Positions 9,416 through 18,323 of a DNA stretch of 64,000 nucleotides are shown piece after piece. Position 1 is the stretch's first letter; every line of letters begins with the position of its first letter. The notes below the pieces were generated by a model. It worked only from the letters and a program-made list of their open reading frames with translations, was not told the origin of the DNA and ran no database searches. This stretch comes from an uncultured Lachnospiraceae bacterium (lineage in GTDB: Bacteria > Bacillota > Clostridia > Lachnospirales > Lachnospiraceae), in contig CADADA010000001.1 of the NCBI GenBank assembly GCA_902786515.1, positions 62,001 through 126,000 of the forward strand. Reading direction: 5' to 3'. The position numbers and the translations under genes are program-made.

Positions 9416-10246
9416 CTATGTTACAAATGTCTTAACGAGATTTATTATAATCAGATTCCAGCCATCAGCCAATACAAATAAAAGTATCTTAAACGGCATG
9501 GAAATCGTTGTCGGCGGCAACATCATCATACCCATCGACATCAGCGTCGAGGCCACAACCATATCAATTACGATAAATGGTACATAAATCAAAAAGCCTA
9601 TCCAGAAAGATATTCGAAGTTCACTCAATATAAACGCAGGTATCAACACTTCCGTAGGAACCTCATCTTTCGACGCAATACTGTCAATCTTTGCTACAGA
9701 TGCCATCGCATCCAAATCTTCATCTCTTACATTCTTAAGCATAAAGCCTCTGATTGGCTTTATTCCGGCATCAAAAGCCTGCTCCGTTGTAATCTCACCG
9801 TTTGTGTACGGCTGTATCGCATCCTCATTTATCTGATTAAATACAGGTGCCATTATAAAAAACGTCAAAAATAGTGATATGCCAACCAGAACCTGATTTG
9901 GCGGAGCTGTCTGTGTCGCAAGCGCCGAACGCGTAAAATGCATTACAATCAATATTCTTGTAAAAGATGTCAGCATAATAAGCAGCGACGGGCACAATGA
10001 AATCAAAGTTAAAACTATCAATATCTGTAAAGCACCCGTAAGGCTTGTATCACCATCTCCCGACGTAATCCTGATACCGAGTAAATCCTTGGCATCACTA
10101 TCCGTATCGGCAGTGATTGATGCATTGTCATCCAGCGTAGACATAGTGGCACTTGCCGTCGAGACATTTCGAAATATAAAAGTCAATATAAGCAGACACA
10201 ATATAATGATTCGTTTTCTATTTTTTTTCTTCCTGTCCATCATCAT
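9416..10246 (-). CDS. fliP: Flagellar export apparatus protein FliP
   Basis: FliP forms the core of the export pore. The protein starts with a basic N-terminus and a cleavable-type signal sequence (IIILCLLILTFIF, about residues 12-35), then the family core: LTLISLCPSLLIMLTSFTRI near residue 100 and MMMLPPTTISMPFKILLFV near the C-terminus. Length is 276 residues. Three ATG codons in a row begin the gene, and the exact one is unclear. The first gives a 29-bp overlap with fliO, with AAGGAAG just upstream. Confidence 0.95.
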   Translation of the reverse strand: MMMDRKKKNRKRIIILCLLILTFIFRNVSTASATMSTLDDNASITADTDSDAKDLLGIRITSGDGDTSLTGALQILIVLTLISLCPSLLIMLTSFTRILIVMHFTRSALATQTAPPNQVLVGISLFLTFFIMAPVFNQINEDAIQPYTNGEITTEQAFDAGIKPIRGFMLKNVRDEDLDAMASVAKIDSIASKDEVPTEVLIPAFILSELRISFWIGFLIYVPFIVIDMVVASTLMSMGMMMLPPTTISMPFKILLFVLADGWNLIIINLVKTFVT

Positions 10247-10598
10247 TATCTTCCTTATTTCTCATCTTCTCAAACATTTCACTAAACGTCTTAACATCCG
10301 TATCCGGAAGAACAGGTTTCTTATCATCTTCTTCCGGAAGCACTATGCCTTCCCTGTCCACTTTGCACATCATGGTTACTGTGTCCTTGCATACCGCAAT
10401 CACAACATATTCTTCACCAATCCGCATTAACTGTACATACTTATTATTGGTTAATCTAAAGGTTTCTATTAACTCAAAATTATGTCCTTTCATCGTCTGC
10501 CTTTGATAATTACCTATCATTCTTGTTGTAAGATAAGTCACAAGCAGAACGAATGCAAACATAATCAAAGCCGTAATCAGTTTAATTACTTCACCCAA
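10218..10598 (-). CDS. fliO: Flagellar biosynthesis protein FliO (FliZ in Bacillus)
   Basis: The protein has 126 residues, with one N-terminal membrane helix (about residues 5-26) followed by a small cytoplasmic beta-rich domain (FELIETFRLTNNKYVQLMRI, then EYVVIAV). The C-terminal tail is charged. This matches FliO/FliZ, which helps assemble the FliP ring. Sequence conservation in this family is low, so position between cheY and fliP carries much of the weight. Confidence 0.88.
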   Translation of the reverse strand: MGEVIKLITALIMFAFVLLVTYLTTRMIGNYQRQTMKGHNFELIETFRLTNNKYVQLMRIGEEYVVIAVCKDTVTMMCKVDREGIVLPEEDDKKPVLPDTDVKTFSEMFEKMRNKEDNDDGQEEKK

Positions 10599-10604
10599 TT
10601 TGAA

Positions 10605-10967
10605 TTAACCTACTGCTTTCTTCACCGCTTCTATAACTCTGTCCGCCTGGAATGGTTTTACAATAAAATCTTTTGCTCCTGACTGAATTGACTCAATAAC
10701 CATTGCCTGCTGTCCCATAGCAGAACACATGATAACTGATGCACCCGGATCCATTTCCTTAATCTTCTTAAGTGCCTGTATACCATCCATCTCCGGCATG
10801 GTAATATCCATCATTACTAAATCAGGCTTTGTCTCATTATATTTTTCTACTGCCTTTGCTCCATTTTCAGCTTCTCCTGCAACATTATATCCATTTTTTG
10901 TAAGGATATCTTTAATCATCATTCTCATAAATGCTGCATCATCACATATTAAAATATTCTTTGCCAT
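10605..10967 (-). CDS. cheY: Chemotaxis response regulator CheY
   Basis: CheY is a single-domain receiver protein of 120 residues that is phosphorylated by CheA and binds the motor switch. The acidic pocket (CDD, residues 8-10), the phosphoacceptor Asp54 (VMMDITMPEMDG), the Ser/Thr position in IMCSAMG and the conserved Lys-Pro (FIVKPFQ) are all present. It lies between fliY and fliO as in Bacillus subtilis. A full complement of catalytic residues is seen and there is no output domain. Confidence 0.96.
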   Translation of the reverse strand: MAKNILICDDAAFMRMMIKDILTKNGYNVAGEAENGAKAVEKYNETKPDLVMMDITMPEMDGIQALKKIKEMDPGASVIMCSAMGQQAMVIESIQSGAKDFIVKPFQADRVIEAVKKAVG

Positions 10968-10991
10968 TTTTCTTCTCTCCCATCATGAAGT

Positions 10992-12215
10992 TTATTTTAT
11001 AATTTCTGTTATACGTACACCAAAGCTTTCTTCGATTACTACTACCTCTCCTTTGGCTACGAATTTTCCATTTACTAACACATCTACCGGTTCACCGGCT
11101 ATCTTGTCCAATTCTATAATGGTTCCCGGAGAAAATTCCAGGATTTCCTGAATTGATTTGTTTGTTCTTCCAAGTTCCACAGTTACATTCAAAGGAACAT
11201 CCATGATTAAATTGATATTCTCTTTTTGTGATACACCGCTTAAGTCTCCCGTAAACGCTTGGAATTGTGCCGGCTGTACATTTACCTCCTGTGCCGGCGG
11301 CATTCCCGGATACGGCATGTACGGCATTCCCGGATATGGCATGTACGGCATTCCCGGATATGGCATTCCCTGCGGCATCGCCTGTGGATCCGCTGCCGGA
11401 ACCGGTTCCGGATATGGCATTCCCTGCGGCATTGCCTGTGACTGTGGTGCCGGCTGTGGAGCCGCCGGTGCAGGTGCCGGTGCCGGTGAAGGTGGAGGCG
11501 ATTCCGGTTCAGACTGCCCACCTCCTGTTACAGAGTTGCATAATGACTTAGCAAACTCTATAGGGAACAATTGCATCATTTCACTGTTAACCAAATCTCC
11601 GATTGTCATCTGAAATGAGTTCTTAACAAATCCTTCTTTTAAGAAAGCCGCTATCTCATCCTCATTCAGATGATCGTTTAAATCAATCAGGCTGGCTGTC
11701 GGTGGACTGATATCAATCTTCATATTCAACATTGAAGAAAGTGACGTAGACGCAGAACCCATCATCTGGTTCATGGCCTCACATATCGCACTAAGGTGTA
11801 ACTCACCCAGCTCTCCATCTGTATTTGTTCCATCACCACCCATCATCAAATCGGCAATGATTTTTACGTCTCTCTCTTTAAGTATCAATATGTTATTGCC
11901 ATCAAGGCCTTCCCTATACTGTATCTGCAGGAAAACACATGGTCTGTCATAGTTTGAAACCAAGTCTTCCCACTCTGCAAGTGATACGACAGGTACGCTT
12001 ATATCTACCTTCTGATTTACTAATGATGACAGCGTCGTCGCTGCCGTTCCCATGCTTATATTAGATATCTCTCCAATGGTATCTTTTTCAAAATCCGTAA
12101 GCTCTAAACCGTCTAAAACGCTTGATTTTTTTTCCGGTTCATCAGAAGGAGAGTCATCATTGCTAATTCCATTCAGCAAAGCATTTATTTCTTCTTGAGA
12201 AAGCATTCCATCCAT
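10992..12215 (-). CDS. fliY: Flagellar motor switch phosphatase FliY (CheC-like domain plus FliN domain)
   Basis: FliY is a C-ring component and CheY-P phosphatase of Gram-positive bacteria. The N-terminal peptide LSQEEINALL is the CheY-P-binding motif shared with FliM. Two CheC-type active-site repeats follow, GEISNISMGTAA near residue 45 and CEAMNQMMGSAS near residue 147. A Pro/Met/Tyr-rich linker at about 230-305 contains GMPYMPYP repeats. The C-terminal SpoA/FliN domain starts near 335 (IMDVPLNVTVELGRT). Length is 407 residues, and the extra length relative to Bacillus FliY lies in the linker. Confidence 0.96.
   Translation of the reverse strand: MDGMLSQEEINALLNGISNDDSPSDEPEKKSSVLDGLELTDFEKDTIGEISNISMGTAATTLSSLVNQKVDISVPVVSLAEWEDLVSNYDRPCVFLQIQYREGLDGNNILILKERDVKIIADLMMGGDGTNTDGELGELHLSAICEAMNQMMGSASTSLSSMLNMKIDISPPTASLIDLNDHLNEDEIAAFLKEGFVKNSFQMTIGDLVNSEMMQLFPIEFAKSLCNSVTGGGQSEPESPPPSPAPAPAPAAPQPAPQSQAMPQGMPYPEPVPAADPQAMPQGMPYPGMPYMPYPGMPYMPYPGMPPAQEVNVQPAQFQAFTGDLSGVSQKENINLIMDVPLNVTVELGRTNKSIQEILEFSPGTIIELDKIAGEPVDVLVNGKFVAKGEVVVIEESFGVRITEIIK
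11301..11375 (-). repeat. 24-bp direct repeats in the fliY linker
   Basis: About three copies of a 24-bp unit (plus-strand reading GGCATGTACGGCATTCCCGG plus four bases) encode GMPYMPYP-type peptide repeats between the phosphatase and FliN domains. A related Ala-Met-Pro-Gln-Gly unit lies next to them. Such in-frame minisatellites can change linker length by slippage without frameshift. Confidence 0.75.
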
Positions 12216-12220
12216 TTTGC

Positions 12221-13198
12221 TTACTCCTCTCTGATTATTGATGTTACTCGTACAGCATAGTTATCAGATGCTGCACCAGGAAGAGCCTTAAACTTTTTAA
12301 TATTTCCAACGTATATTTCAAGTTCATCTTCAATTCCTGAATTAAGTTTAATAATGTCTCCTCGCTGTAAGTTCATGAAATCATTTACTGAAATTGAACT
12401 CACACCAAGTACAGCCTTCATAGGCACAGAAGCTTTTGAAATAAGGTTCTCAATATCATCACCATAATAATTTCCATCAACTTCCTGCATTGTAGAATAC
12501 CAATACTTGGTATTCAATTTATCCATAACTTCCTCCAAGGTAAGATATGGCAGACATACATTCATAAGTCCCTCTACATCGCCAATCCTCAGATTCAAAG
12601 TTACAATCGCTATCATTTCCGTAGGCGAAACAATCTGTGCAAACTGCGAATTCGTCTCTATTCTTTCCAGTCTCGGTTCCAACTCTACTACATTTTGCCA
12701 CGGTTCCCTCAATAAATCAACACAAATTGATAATATTCTTTCAATTATAGTAACCTCTATCTCCGTAAAGTCTCTTTTTTTGTCTATAGTCATTCCTGCT
12801 CCGCCAAGCAGCCTGTCTATAATCGCATACCCCAGATTAGAGGCCAATTCAATAATAATATTTCCTACAAGCGGCCTGAAATTAACGATTCCAAGCAACA
12901 CAGGGTTTGACAATGCATTCGAAAATTCCGAATAAGCAACCGCTTCCGAGTTGACCACTTCAACCTGAACGTTTTTTCTTAAATATGCCGGTAAATTTGT
13001 ATACAGCAAACGTCCATAATGTTCAAATATAATCTCCAATGTTCGAAGATGTTCTTTTGAAAATTTTGCCGGTCTGGAAAAGTCATAATTTTTAATTTGT
13101 TGTGTATCTGTATCTTTATATTCTTCCGCATCAAGTTCACCTGTACTCAATGCGTTCAAAAGACTGTCAATCTCATCCTGGGATAATACTTCACCCAC
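12221..13198 (-). CDS. fliM: Flagellar motor switch protein FliM
   Basis: FliM is the main C-ring protein that receives CheY-P. The N-terminal peptide LSQDEIDSLLNAL is the CheY-P-binding motif. The middle domain begins YDFSRPAKFSKEHLRTLEII near residue 35. The C-terminal SpoA domain follows (KASVPMKAVLGVSSISVNDF near residue 250). The length of 325 residues is normal. The gene lies 5 bp upstream of fliY and follows fliL. Confidence 0.97.
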   Translation of the reverse strand: MGEVLSQDEIDSLLNALSTGELDAEEYKDTDTQQIKNYDFSRPAKFSKEHLRTLEIIFEHYGRLLYTNLPAYLRKNVQVEVVNSEAVAYSEFSNALSNPVLLGIVNFRPLVGNIIIELASNLGYAIIDRLLGGAGMTIDKKRDFTEIEVTIIERILSICVDLLREPWQNVVELEPRLERIETNSQFAQIVSPTEMIAIVTLNLRIGDVEGLMNVCLPYLTLEEVMDKLNTKYWYSTMQEVDGNYYGDDIENLISKASVPMKAVLGVSSISVNDFMNLQRGDIIKLNSGIEDELEIYVGNIKKFKALPGAASDNYAVRVTSIIREE

Positions 13199-13230
13199 GT
13201 ATCTTCACCTCCCATACGATTAAGTCAAAT

Positions 13231-13734
13231 CTACTGAATCGTTGTGCTGCTGAAGATTACCCCTACTATGAATTTTGAGTCATACATTTCCTGAAGTTTT
13301 ACCAATATCTCATTCCTTATCATATCAGGCGAAGACTGTAATTCATCAGCCGTATACCTCTGTACTACATCCTGAACCTGCTGGGTAATGTCCCCCTTAT
13401 AATCTTCCAATGTGGAAGAAAGTTTTTCATAATCCTTGTCCTTTTTATTAATCTTGAGCTGTGGATAAATAACTGCATAATGTTCTTTTCCGTCAGCTCC
13501 GGATTTCAACTTGATTGTCAGCTTAACATCCGGATTGTAAGTCTCCGTATCATTAAGCGCCAGCTCTGTCTCCTCTTCCTCTTCCTTTTCAATATCGATA
13601 GCCTGTGCTACCTTTGAAATAACCGCATTAGAACTATTCGTTGACGGTATGACCACAATCGCCATGATAGCTGTCAATACCAGGTTTGTCAATACAAGAA
13701 CAAGCGTTATAATGCTTAAAATGCTTTTTTTCAT
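13231..13734 (-). CDS. fliL: Flagellar basal body-associated protein FliL
   Basis: This is a 167-residue protein with one N-terminal membrane helix (about residues 8-30) and an extracellular domain with the FliL pattern VQDVVQRYTADELQS near the C-terminal third. FliL surrounds and stabilises stator units. It sits between motB and fliM, which fits a stator accessory role. Overall identity within the family is low, so the call rests on topology, size and position. Confidence 0.9.
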   Translation of the reverse strand: MKKSILSIITLVLVLTNLVLTAIMAIVVIPSTNSSNAVISKVAQAIDIEKEEEEETELALNDTETYNPDVKLTIKLKSGADGKEHYAVIYPQLKINKKDKDYEKLSSTLEDYKGDITQQVQDVVQRYTADELQSSPDMIRNEILVKLQEMYDSKFIVGVIFSSTTIQ

Positions 13735-13767
13735 ATTATTTTACACCTGCTTCCATAATAAGTAAAA

Positions 13768-14598
13768 CTAGTAACTGCTTATTTCGTTGAAAATCTTTAT
13801 CTCAACGCGTCTGTTCTGTGCTCTTCCCTCTGCAGTGTCATTAGACGCTATCGGATCATTTTCCCCTCTTCCTGAAGCTTTCATTCTGCTGATGTCCATT
13901 CCTTTTTTATTCACAAGATACATAAGCACTGTCTTAGCTCTTGCACTTGATAAATCCCAGTTATCATCATATTTTGGATCATCAATCAACGGAACGCTGT
14001 CTGTGTATCCCGTTATCTCAACCATATTTCCTCTATAGTTGTTAAGGATATCTCCTACTTTATCAACCAGAAGCACCGCATCATCCCTGATAGATGCTTT
14101 TGCCGGGTCAAACAGCAATGCTCCATTTAATGTTATCTGCACATATTGTGAAGTGAAATCAATATCTATAGATCCGGCAACATTCTGTTTCGTGGCTTCA
14201 CTCTCTATCTGTTCCGCCATCTTTTCAGATGCTTCGAGTCCCTCTTTCTGAATCTGCTCTAAAACAGTCTCTCCTGCGCTGTCGCCATTATCCTTACTTA
14301 TCTCATCACTGTTACCATCATTATTCAACCCCAAATCTTCATAATAATCATCCAGCTGATTCAAATCAGCAACTCCTGTCGATATAAGAGCACCTTCTAT
14401 AACCGATGCTGAACCACCTTCCATAATTCCGAAGCTGGCTGACAATGAAGCTACCAACTCTTCAAACTTTTCCTGGTCAATAGTTGACATAGCAAAAAGC
14501 AAAACAAAGAAACATAACAACAAGTTCATCAAATCACTAAAAGTCGCCATCCATGCCGGTGACCCTGCCGGTGGATCTTCCTGTTTTCTCTTAGCCAT
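13768..14598 (-). CDS. motB: Flagellar stator protein MotB
   Basis: MotB anchors the stator to peptidoglycan and carries the ion-binding aspartate. The N-terminus KRKQEDPPAGSPAWMATFSD leads into a single membrane helix (about residues 18-42), and the Asp of FSDLMNLLLCF is the expected ion-binding residue. The C-terminal OmpA-like domain contains ITGYTDSVPL and ARAKTVLMYLV near residues 195-240. Length is 276 residues. Stop/start overlap with motA (TAATG) couples the pair. Confidence 0.96.
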   Translation of the reverse strand: MAKRKQEDPPAGSPAWMATFSDLMNLLLCFFVLLFAMSTIDQEKFEELVASLSASFGIMEGGSASVIEGALISTGVADLNQLDDYYEDLGLNNDGNSDEISKDNGDSAGETVLEQIQKEGLEASEKMAEQIESEATKQNVAGSIDIDFTSQYVQITLNGALLFDPAKASIRDDAVLLVDKVGDILNNYRGNMVEITGYTDSVPLIDDPKYDDNWDLSSARAKTVLMYLVNKKGMDISRMKASGRGENDPIASNDTAEGRAQNRRVEIKIFNEISSY

Positions 14599-15407
14599 TA
14601 CTGTTCACCTCCGCCTGCTGCTTCATCTCCATTTTCACTTAATGAGTTTCTGTTATCCGGAGATAAGAATGCTTTCAGCTTTTCTTCAATAACTCTCGGG
14701 TTCTCACCTGCCTGAATTGATAAAAGTCCCTCTATCATAACCTGCTTAAGCATTATCTCCATTCCATTATTGTACTTTAACTTTCCTGAAATAGGAGCAC
14801 ATATCCAGTTAGCAATCAAAGAGCCGTACAAAGTAGTAATCAAAGCAACCGCCATGTTCGGTCCAACCGCAGCGATATCCTGCAGATTTCTAAGCATGTT
14901 AATCAATCCGATAAGGGTACCAATCATACCCCACGCAGGACCCATGGCTGCCAGAGCCTCGTAAAATCCTATTACTTTTTTATGACGCTCTTCTGTACAT
15001 ACCATATCATTTTCCATAATCGACCTTACCATCTCAGGATCGGTACCGTCGACTATAAGCAATATTCCTTTTTTCATAAATTCATCTTCAAGATTATTCG
15101 CTGCTTCTTCTAAGGCAAGCAAACCCTCTTTTCTGGCAACATTAGACAAATCTATAATTGTCTTAATGGTGCCGGCATCATCATTCTTCGGCATCTTAAA
15201 TGCCTTCTTGGCTGCCTTAATAGAACCTAAGAAATCCGGTATACTATACTGTGCAAGTACACAACATACCGCACCACCTATCGTAATCAACGCCGACTGC
15301 ATATCAATAAAGTTCTTAATCAGCGCGAATCCACCATCTCCTGATGCAATTCCATATATTACCATGATAAAGCATACAACCATTCCAATAATTGTAGCCA
15401 AATCCAT
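14598..15407 (-). CDS. motA: Flagellar stator protein MotA
   Basis: MotA is the ion-channel subunit of the stator. Four membrane helices are seen (about residues 3-22, 34-54, 155-180 and 188-208). The large cytoplasmic loop carries charged residues that contact FliG. The motif GMIGTLIGLINML after the third segment is typical of the family. Length is 269 residues. It follows a 110-bp gap after flbD that contains a likely promoter, so motA onward may have extra transcription. Confidence 0.96.
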   Translation of the reverse strand: MDLATIIGMVVCFIMVIYGIASGDGGFALIKNFIDMQSALITIGGAVCCVLAQYSIPDFLGSIKAAKKAFKMPKNDDAGTIKTIIDLSNVARKEGLLALEEAANNLEDEFMKKGILLIVDGTDPEMVRSIMENDMVCTEERHKKVIGFYEALAAMGPAWGMIGTLIGLINMLRNLQDIAAVGPNMAVALITTLYGSLIANWICAPISGKLKYNNGMEIMLKQVMIEGLLSIQAGENPRVIEEKLKAFLSPDNRNSLSENGDEAAGGGEQ

Positions 15408-15459
15408 AACGTACCCACCACCTATATCTTTTGAATTAGTTCTAAAAACTGTCTCTAAT

Positions 15460-15489
15460 ATTTTATCACATTTTCACTCATAACACCAA
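15460..15489 (-). promoter_or_regulatory. Putative sigma-A promoter with extended -10, upstream of motA
   Basis: On the minus strand TTGGTG, an 18-nt spacer and TGA-TAAAAT form a plausible extended -10 promoter about 50 bp before the motA start. The 16-bp core GAAAATGTGATAAAAT is identical to one in front of pilB. Sequence inference only. Confidence 0.45.
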
Positions 15490-15517
15490 CATTTTTAGAA
15501 TTTTTTTGACAAAAAAA

Positions 15518-15715
15518 TTATTTTATTATCGGTCCTTCCATAATTTTCCTTTTGTATTCCGTAATTTTTTCAACAATTTCTTTAGTATTTTCCTTCACAA
15601 TAACTTTTGTTCCGGTTGTAAACGTTATGACTGTATCAGGATTTTCCTCAATAAATTCTATCAAATCCGAATTTATCGTGAAACTTTTACCATTTAATCT
15701 GGTTACTTCTATCAT
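15518..15715 (-). CDS. flbD: Flagellar protein FlbD / swarming motility protein SwrD
   Basis: This 65-residue protein begins MIEVTRLNGKSFTINSDLIE, the hallmark of the FlbD/SwrD family found after flgE in many Firmicutes and spirochetes. In Bacillus subtilis SwrD raises motor torque and is needed for swarming. The rest of the protein (ITFTTGTKVIVKENTKEIV) fits a small beta-rich fold. A strong AGGGAGG site precedes the ATG. Its position between flgE and motA agrees with a motor-power role. Confidence 0.93.
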   Translation of the reverse strand: MIEVTRLNGKSFTINSDLIEFIEENPDTVITFTTGTKVIVKENTKEIVEKITEYKRKIMEGPIIK

Positions 15716-15801
15716 TTTTTTCCTCCCTGTTTAATGTACTCCCGGAATCTGCTTTGTATCGCATTTTCGGCTATTTTTTATTCCGGTTCCATAAGTATAA
15801 C

Positions 15802-15825
15802 GAGGTGTGACTTATGCCACACCTC
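15802..15825. other. Stem-loop in the flgE-flbD gap
   Basis: GAGGTGTG, an 8-nt loop and CACACCTC form a perfect 8-bp stem, extended by ATAA/TTAT after one mismatch. In the minus (operon) direction no T-tract follows, so it is better read as an mRNA processing or stability hairpin than as a terminator. Confidence 0.5.
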
Positions 15826-15864
15826 ATTATTTTGTGCACCTTTTTTATAAGATGTCACCATTTA

Positions 15865-17388
15865 TTATCTCTTAAGACTTAATAATTCCTCAATCATTGT
15901 ATCTGATGTTGTAACTACTCTTGAGTTTGCCTGGAAACCTCTCTGAGTAACTATCATCTTTGTAAATTCCTGTGCCAGATCCACGTTTGACATCTCAAGC
16001 ACACCACTTGTAATAGAACCGCCGGATACATCAACTGTCTCACCGATACCATCAAATGAACCTGAGTTGATAGTTGCTCCGTACATATTGTCACCCATCT
16101 TTTCCAAACCTGCAGGGTTTGCAAAGTTTGCAACGGCTATCTGTCCTATGATTGCATTTGCACCATTACTGTATGCAGCTACCAATTCACCCTTATCAGA
16201 TACACCAACGCTTGTCATCGTTCCAACTTTCTTACCGCCGGTTATCTGCCATGCCTGAAGCTTAGTCATCGATGAACCTGCAGCCGGATTATATACAAGG
16301 CTCGCTACTTTATCTCCTGCACTGTTATCAATTCCCTTCGCAGGCTCAATATCAGTTGCAGTTCCGAACTGTGTTAGGGCACTACAATCTAATACTATAT
16401 CTCTTGCATCTCCTACATTAAAAGGTACCGTCGTCGCTGTCGGGTTCTCCTTTAAATACTGATCATAATCATCCTGTGTATATGTAAATCCTAAGGCATC
16501 CGTTTTTCCTGTACCTGTACCGGCATCAGTAATCTGAATTCCAAATGCCGAAGTTGTGCCAGAAAGTATCTTACCTGTAATAGCATCAAATGTCAAAGTC
16601 TCAGGAGTAGCAGCACCCAACTTAACATTTAAATCTGACATCAGTTTATTTCCTGAATATACACCTGCTGCTTCAATGTTATATACCGGATTTCCTGCAG
16701 CGTCAACAACAGGTGCCGGCGGTGTACTTGTATCATATGGTCTTGATAACCTCAATTGTACATCATACTCATTTCCAAGATTATCATATACTGAAATATT
16801 TGCCGTAACATACAGACCCTGTCCAAAATTCTTATCTGATTTATTAAGATTTCCTGTAAGTGTAGCTGATTTTGTAGCTTCCGGTGCAGCATATGTGAAT
16901 TTTTCAGAATATACTTCAAGTGGTCTTACTCTGTCTGTCTGTAAATTCTTTCCCGGTTCCTCAGCAACATATCCCATTACATACGCTCCTGAATCCGTAA
17001 CCAGATATCCAGCTTCATCTGCTGAAAAGTTTCCTGCTTTTGTAAAATATGTAGAGCCTTTGCTCTGAACTACGAAAAAGCTGTCCCCATTTATAGCTAA
17101 ATCAAATGGTCTGTTGGTATTCTCGAATCCACCCGGATTTGTGATATCTACGCTTATTCCGCTTGTAGAAGCTCCAAGACCAATCTGTCTTGCATTAGTA
17201 CCGCCGGCTCCCGTATCTTCATTAGGACCGGTCGCATTTTTTGATGTCTGATAGAAGAGTTCACTAAATGTAACTCTTGATGCCTTAAATCCGACTGTGT
17301 TTACGTTTGAAATATTATTACCAATTACATCCATTGCGTTCTGCTGTGACTTTAAACCTGTAACAGCTGAGTATAATGATCTTACCAT
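15865..17388 (-). CDS. flgE: Flagellar hook protein FlgE
   Basis: FlgE polymerises into the hook. The N-terminal rod/hook motif (SLYSAVTGLKSQQNAMDVIG, then NNISNVNTVGFKASR) and the C-terminal motif (SNVDLAQEFTKMIVTQRGFQ) are intact. The protein is 507 residues, with a variable surface domain between about 150 and 400. The start is supported by AAGGAGG about 8 nt upstream. It follows a 78-bp gap after the small gene that separates it from flgD. No FlgF/G-like genes follow here. Confidence 0.96.
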   Translation of the reverse strand: MVRSLYSAVTGLKSQQNAMDVIGNNISNVNTVGFKASRVTFSELFYQTSKNATGPNEDTGAGGTNARQIGLGASTSGISVDITNPGGFENTNRPFDLAINGDSFFVVQSKGSTYFTKAGNFSADEAGYLVTDSGAYVMGYVAEEPGKNLQTDRVRPLEVYSEKFTYAAPEATKSATLTGNLNKSDKNFGQGLYVTANISVYDNLGNEYDVQLRLSRPYDTSTPPAPVVDAAGNPVYNIEAAGVYSGNKLMSDLNVKLGAATPETLTFDAITGKILSGTTSAFGIQITDAGTGTGKTDALGFTYTQDDYDQYLKENPTATTVPFNVGDARDIVLDCSALTQFGTATDIEPAKGIDNSAGDKVASLVYNPAAGSSMTKLQAWQITGGKKVGTMTSVGVSDKGELVAAYSNGANAIIGQIAVANFANPAGLEKMGDNMYGATINSGSFDGIGETVDVSGGSITSGVLEMSNVDLAQEFTKMIVTQRGFQANSRVVTTSDTMIEELLSLKR

Positions 17389-17466
17389 AATTCATTGACC
17401 TCCTTAATATAGCCGCTTCATCCCATCTGTCGTTCAGGGATTATCACTTCCATTCAGGTCCAGTGA

Positions 17467-17868
17467 TTATATTATAACGGCTCCGTCTATATTTGTATAA
17501 ACCTGCTCATTTGTTTCTCTCTGATTCATAGCTGTGATAACTGTGCTTTTCTTAACATTTATTATAAATGCCATGTTATCCATAAGCACCAGAGATTCAT
17601 TAATTCCTTTTGCCTGTGCTTTTTTAGTTCCCTCTTCTAAACGTCTTAACTGCTCATCCGTGAGACTTATATTGCGGTCAGATAATCTCTCTCCCGCATG
17701 CTTTGAAAATTTCAAACCGTCAGCATCTGCGGCTTTTTCCTTATTTTTCAAAACATCTTCGAATTTTACTGTTGAATGAGATGATGCAGAAGACACTTCA
17801 CTTTTGTCATTGTTTAAATATCTGTGTGTTACCTGCTCTATTGAGGTAAACCCATTTCCAATATTCAT
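17467..17868 (-). CDS. Flagellar operon protein, TIGR02530-like
   Basis: This is a 133-residue protein of a family regularly found between flgD and flgE in Clostridia and Bacilli. The conserved block KFSKHAGERLSDRNISLTDE followed by a basic helix (residues about 45-85) and a C-terminal KKSTVITAMNQRETNEQVYT pattern support the call. Its role is unknown; a hook-assembly function is inferred from position. I chose the ATG at 17868, which has GGGAGATGA upstream, over a GTG that overlaps the flgD stop. Confidence 0.82.
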   Translation of the reverse strand: MNIGNGFTSIEQVTHRYLNNDKSEVSSASSHSTVKFEDVLKNKEKAADADGLKFSKHAGERLSDRNISLTDEQLRRLEEGTKKAQAKGINESLVLMDNMAFIINVKKSTVITAMNQRETNEQVYTNIDGAVII

Positions 17869-17888
17869 ACGCTCATCTCCCGTGTTCA

Positions 17889-18311
17889 CTACATGATATA
17901 ATCATCATCAACTACGTACTTCAAATCTTCATAAGAATACATCTTATCATTGATAGACAACTGTGCCTTTCCATCTACCATTTCCACATAATTGACTCTT
18001 CCTGCAACTTCGCTTTCTGACTTGCCCTCAGATGCCCCCGGAGTAATTACAACATTCTTTCCTACCAGATTAAATGCATTCTGATTCGTAAGGGACTGTT
18101 CCACGTTTGTCATTGCTTCCAACGCTGAAAACTGTGCCAGCTGACTTACATATTCTGTATTGTCTGTCGGCTCCAACGGATCCTGATTCTGCATCTGTGC
18201 AGTCAACAATGTTAAAAACGCCTGTTTGTCAAGATTGTTTCCTGAACTTTTGGCATATGTAGGTGTCGAATCTGCTACTACTTTACCGTTTACAATATCT
18301 GCCGTAACCAT
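17889..18311 (-). CDS. flgD: Flagellar hook-capping protein FlgD
   Basis: FlgD forms the cap under which hook subunits add. The N-terminal conserved core LDKQAFLTLLTAQMQNQDPL and the following SQLAQFSALEAMTNVE are diagnostic. The protein is short (140 residues) and lacks most of the C-terminal FlgD Ig-like/Tudor region of enteric homologues, as is usual for Clostridia. It lies 12 bp after fliK. Confidence 0.95.
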   Translation of the reverse strand: MVTADIVNGKVVADSTPTYAKSSGNNLDKQAFLTLLTAQMQNQDPLEPTDNTEYVSQLAQFSALEAMTNVEQSLTNQNAFNLVGKNVVITPGASEGKSESEVAGRVNYVEMVDGKAQLSINDKMYSYEDLKYVVDDDYIM

Positions 18312-18323
18312 ATCTTTCCTCCT

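Noticed and set aside
11158..11613. Gly/Tyr/Ile repeat protein on the plus strand
   Set aside because: This is the antisense reading of the FliY linker repeats; no ribosome-binding site.
15802..15825. Terminator after flgE
   Set aside because: The T-rich side is on the plus strand; for the minus-strand operon no T-tract follows, and downstream genes belong to the same operon type.
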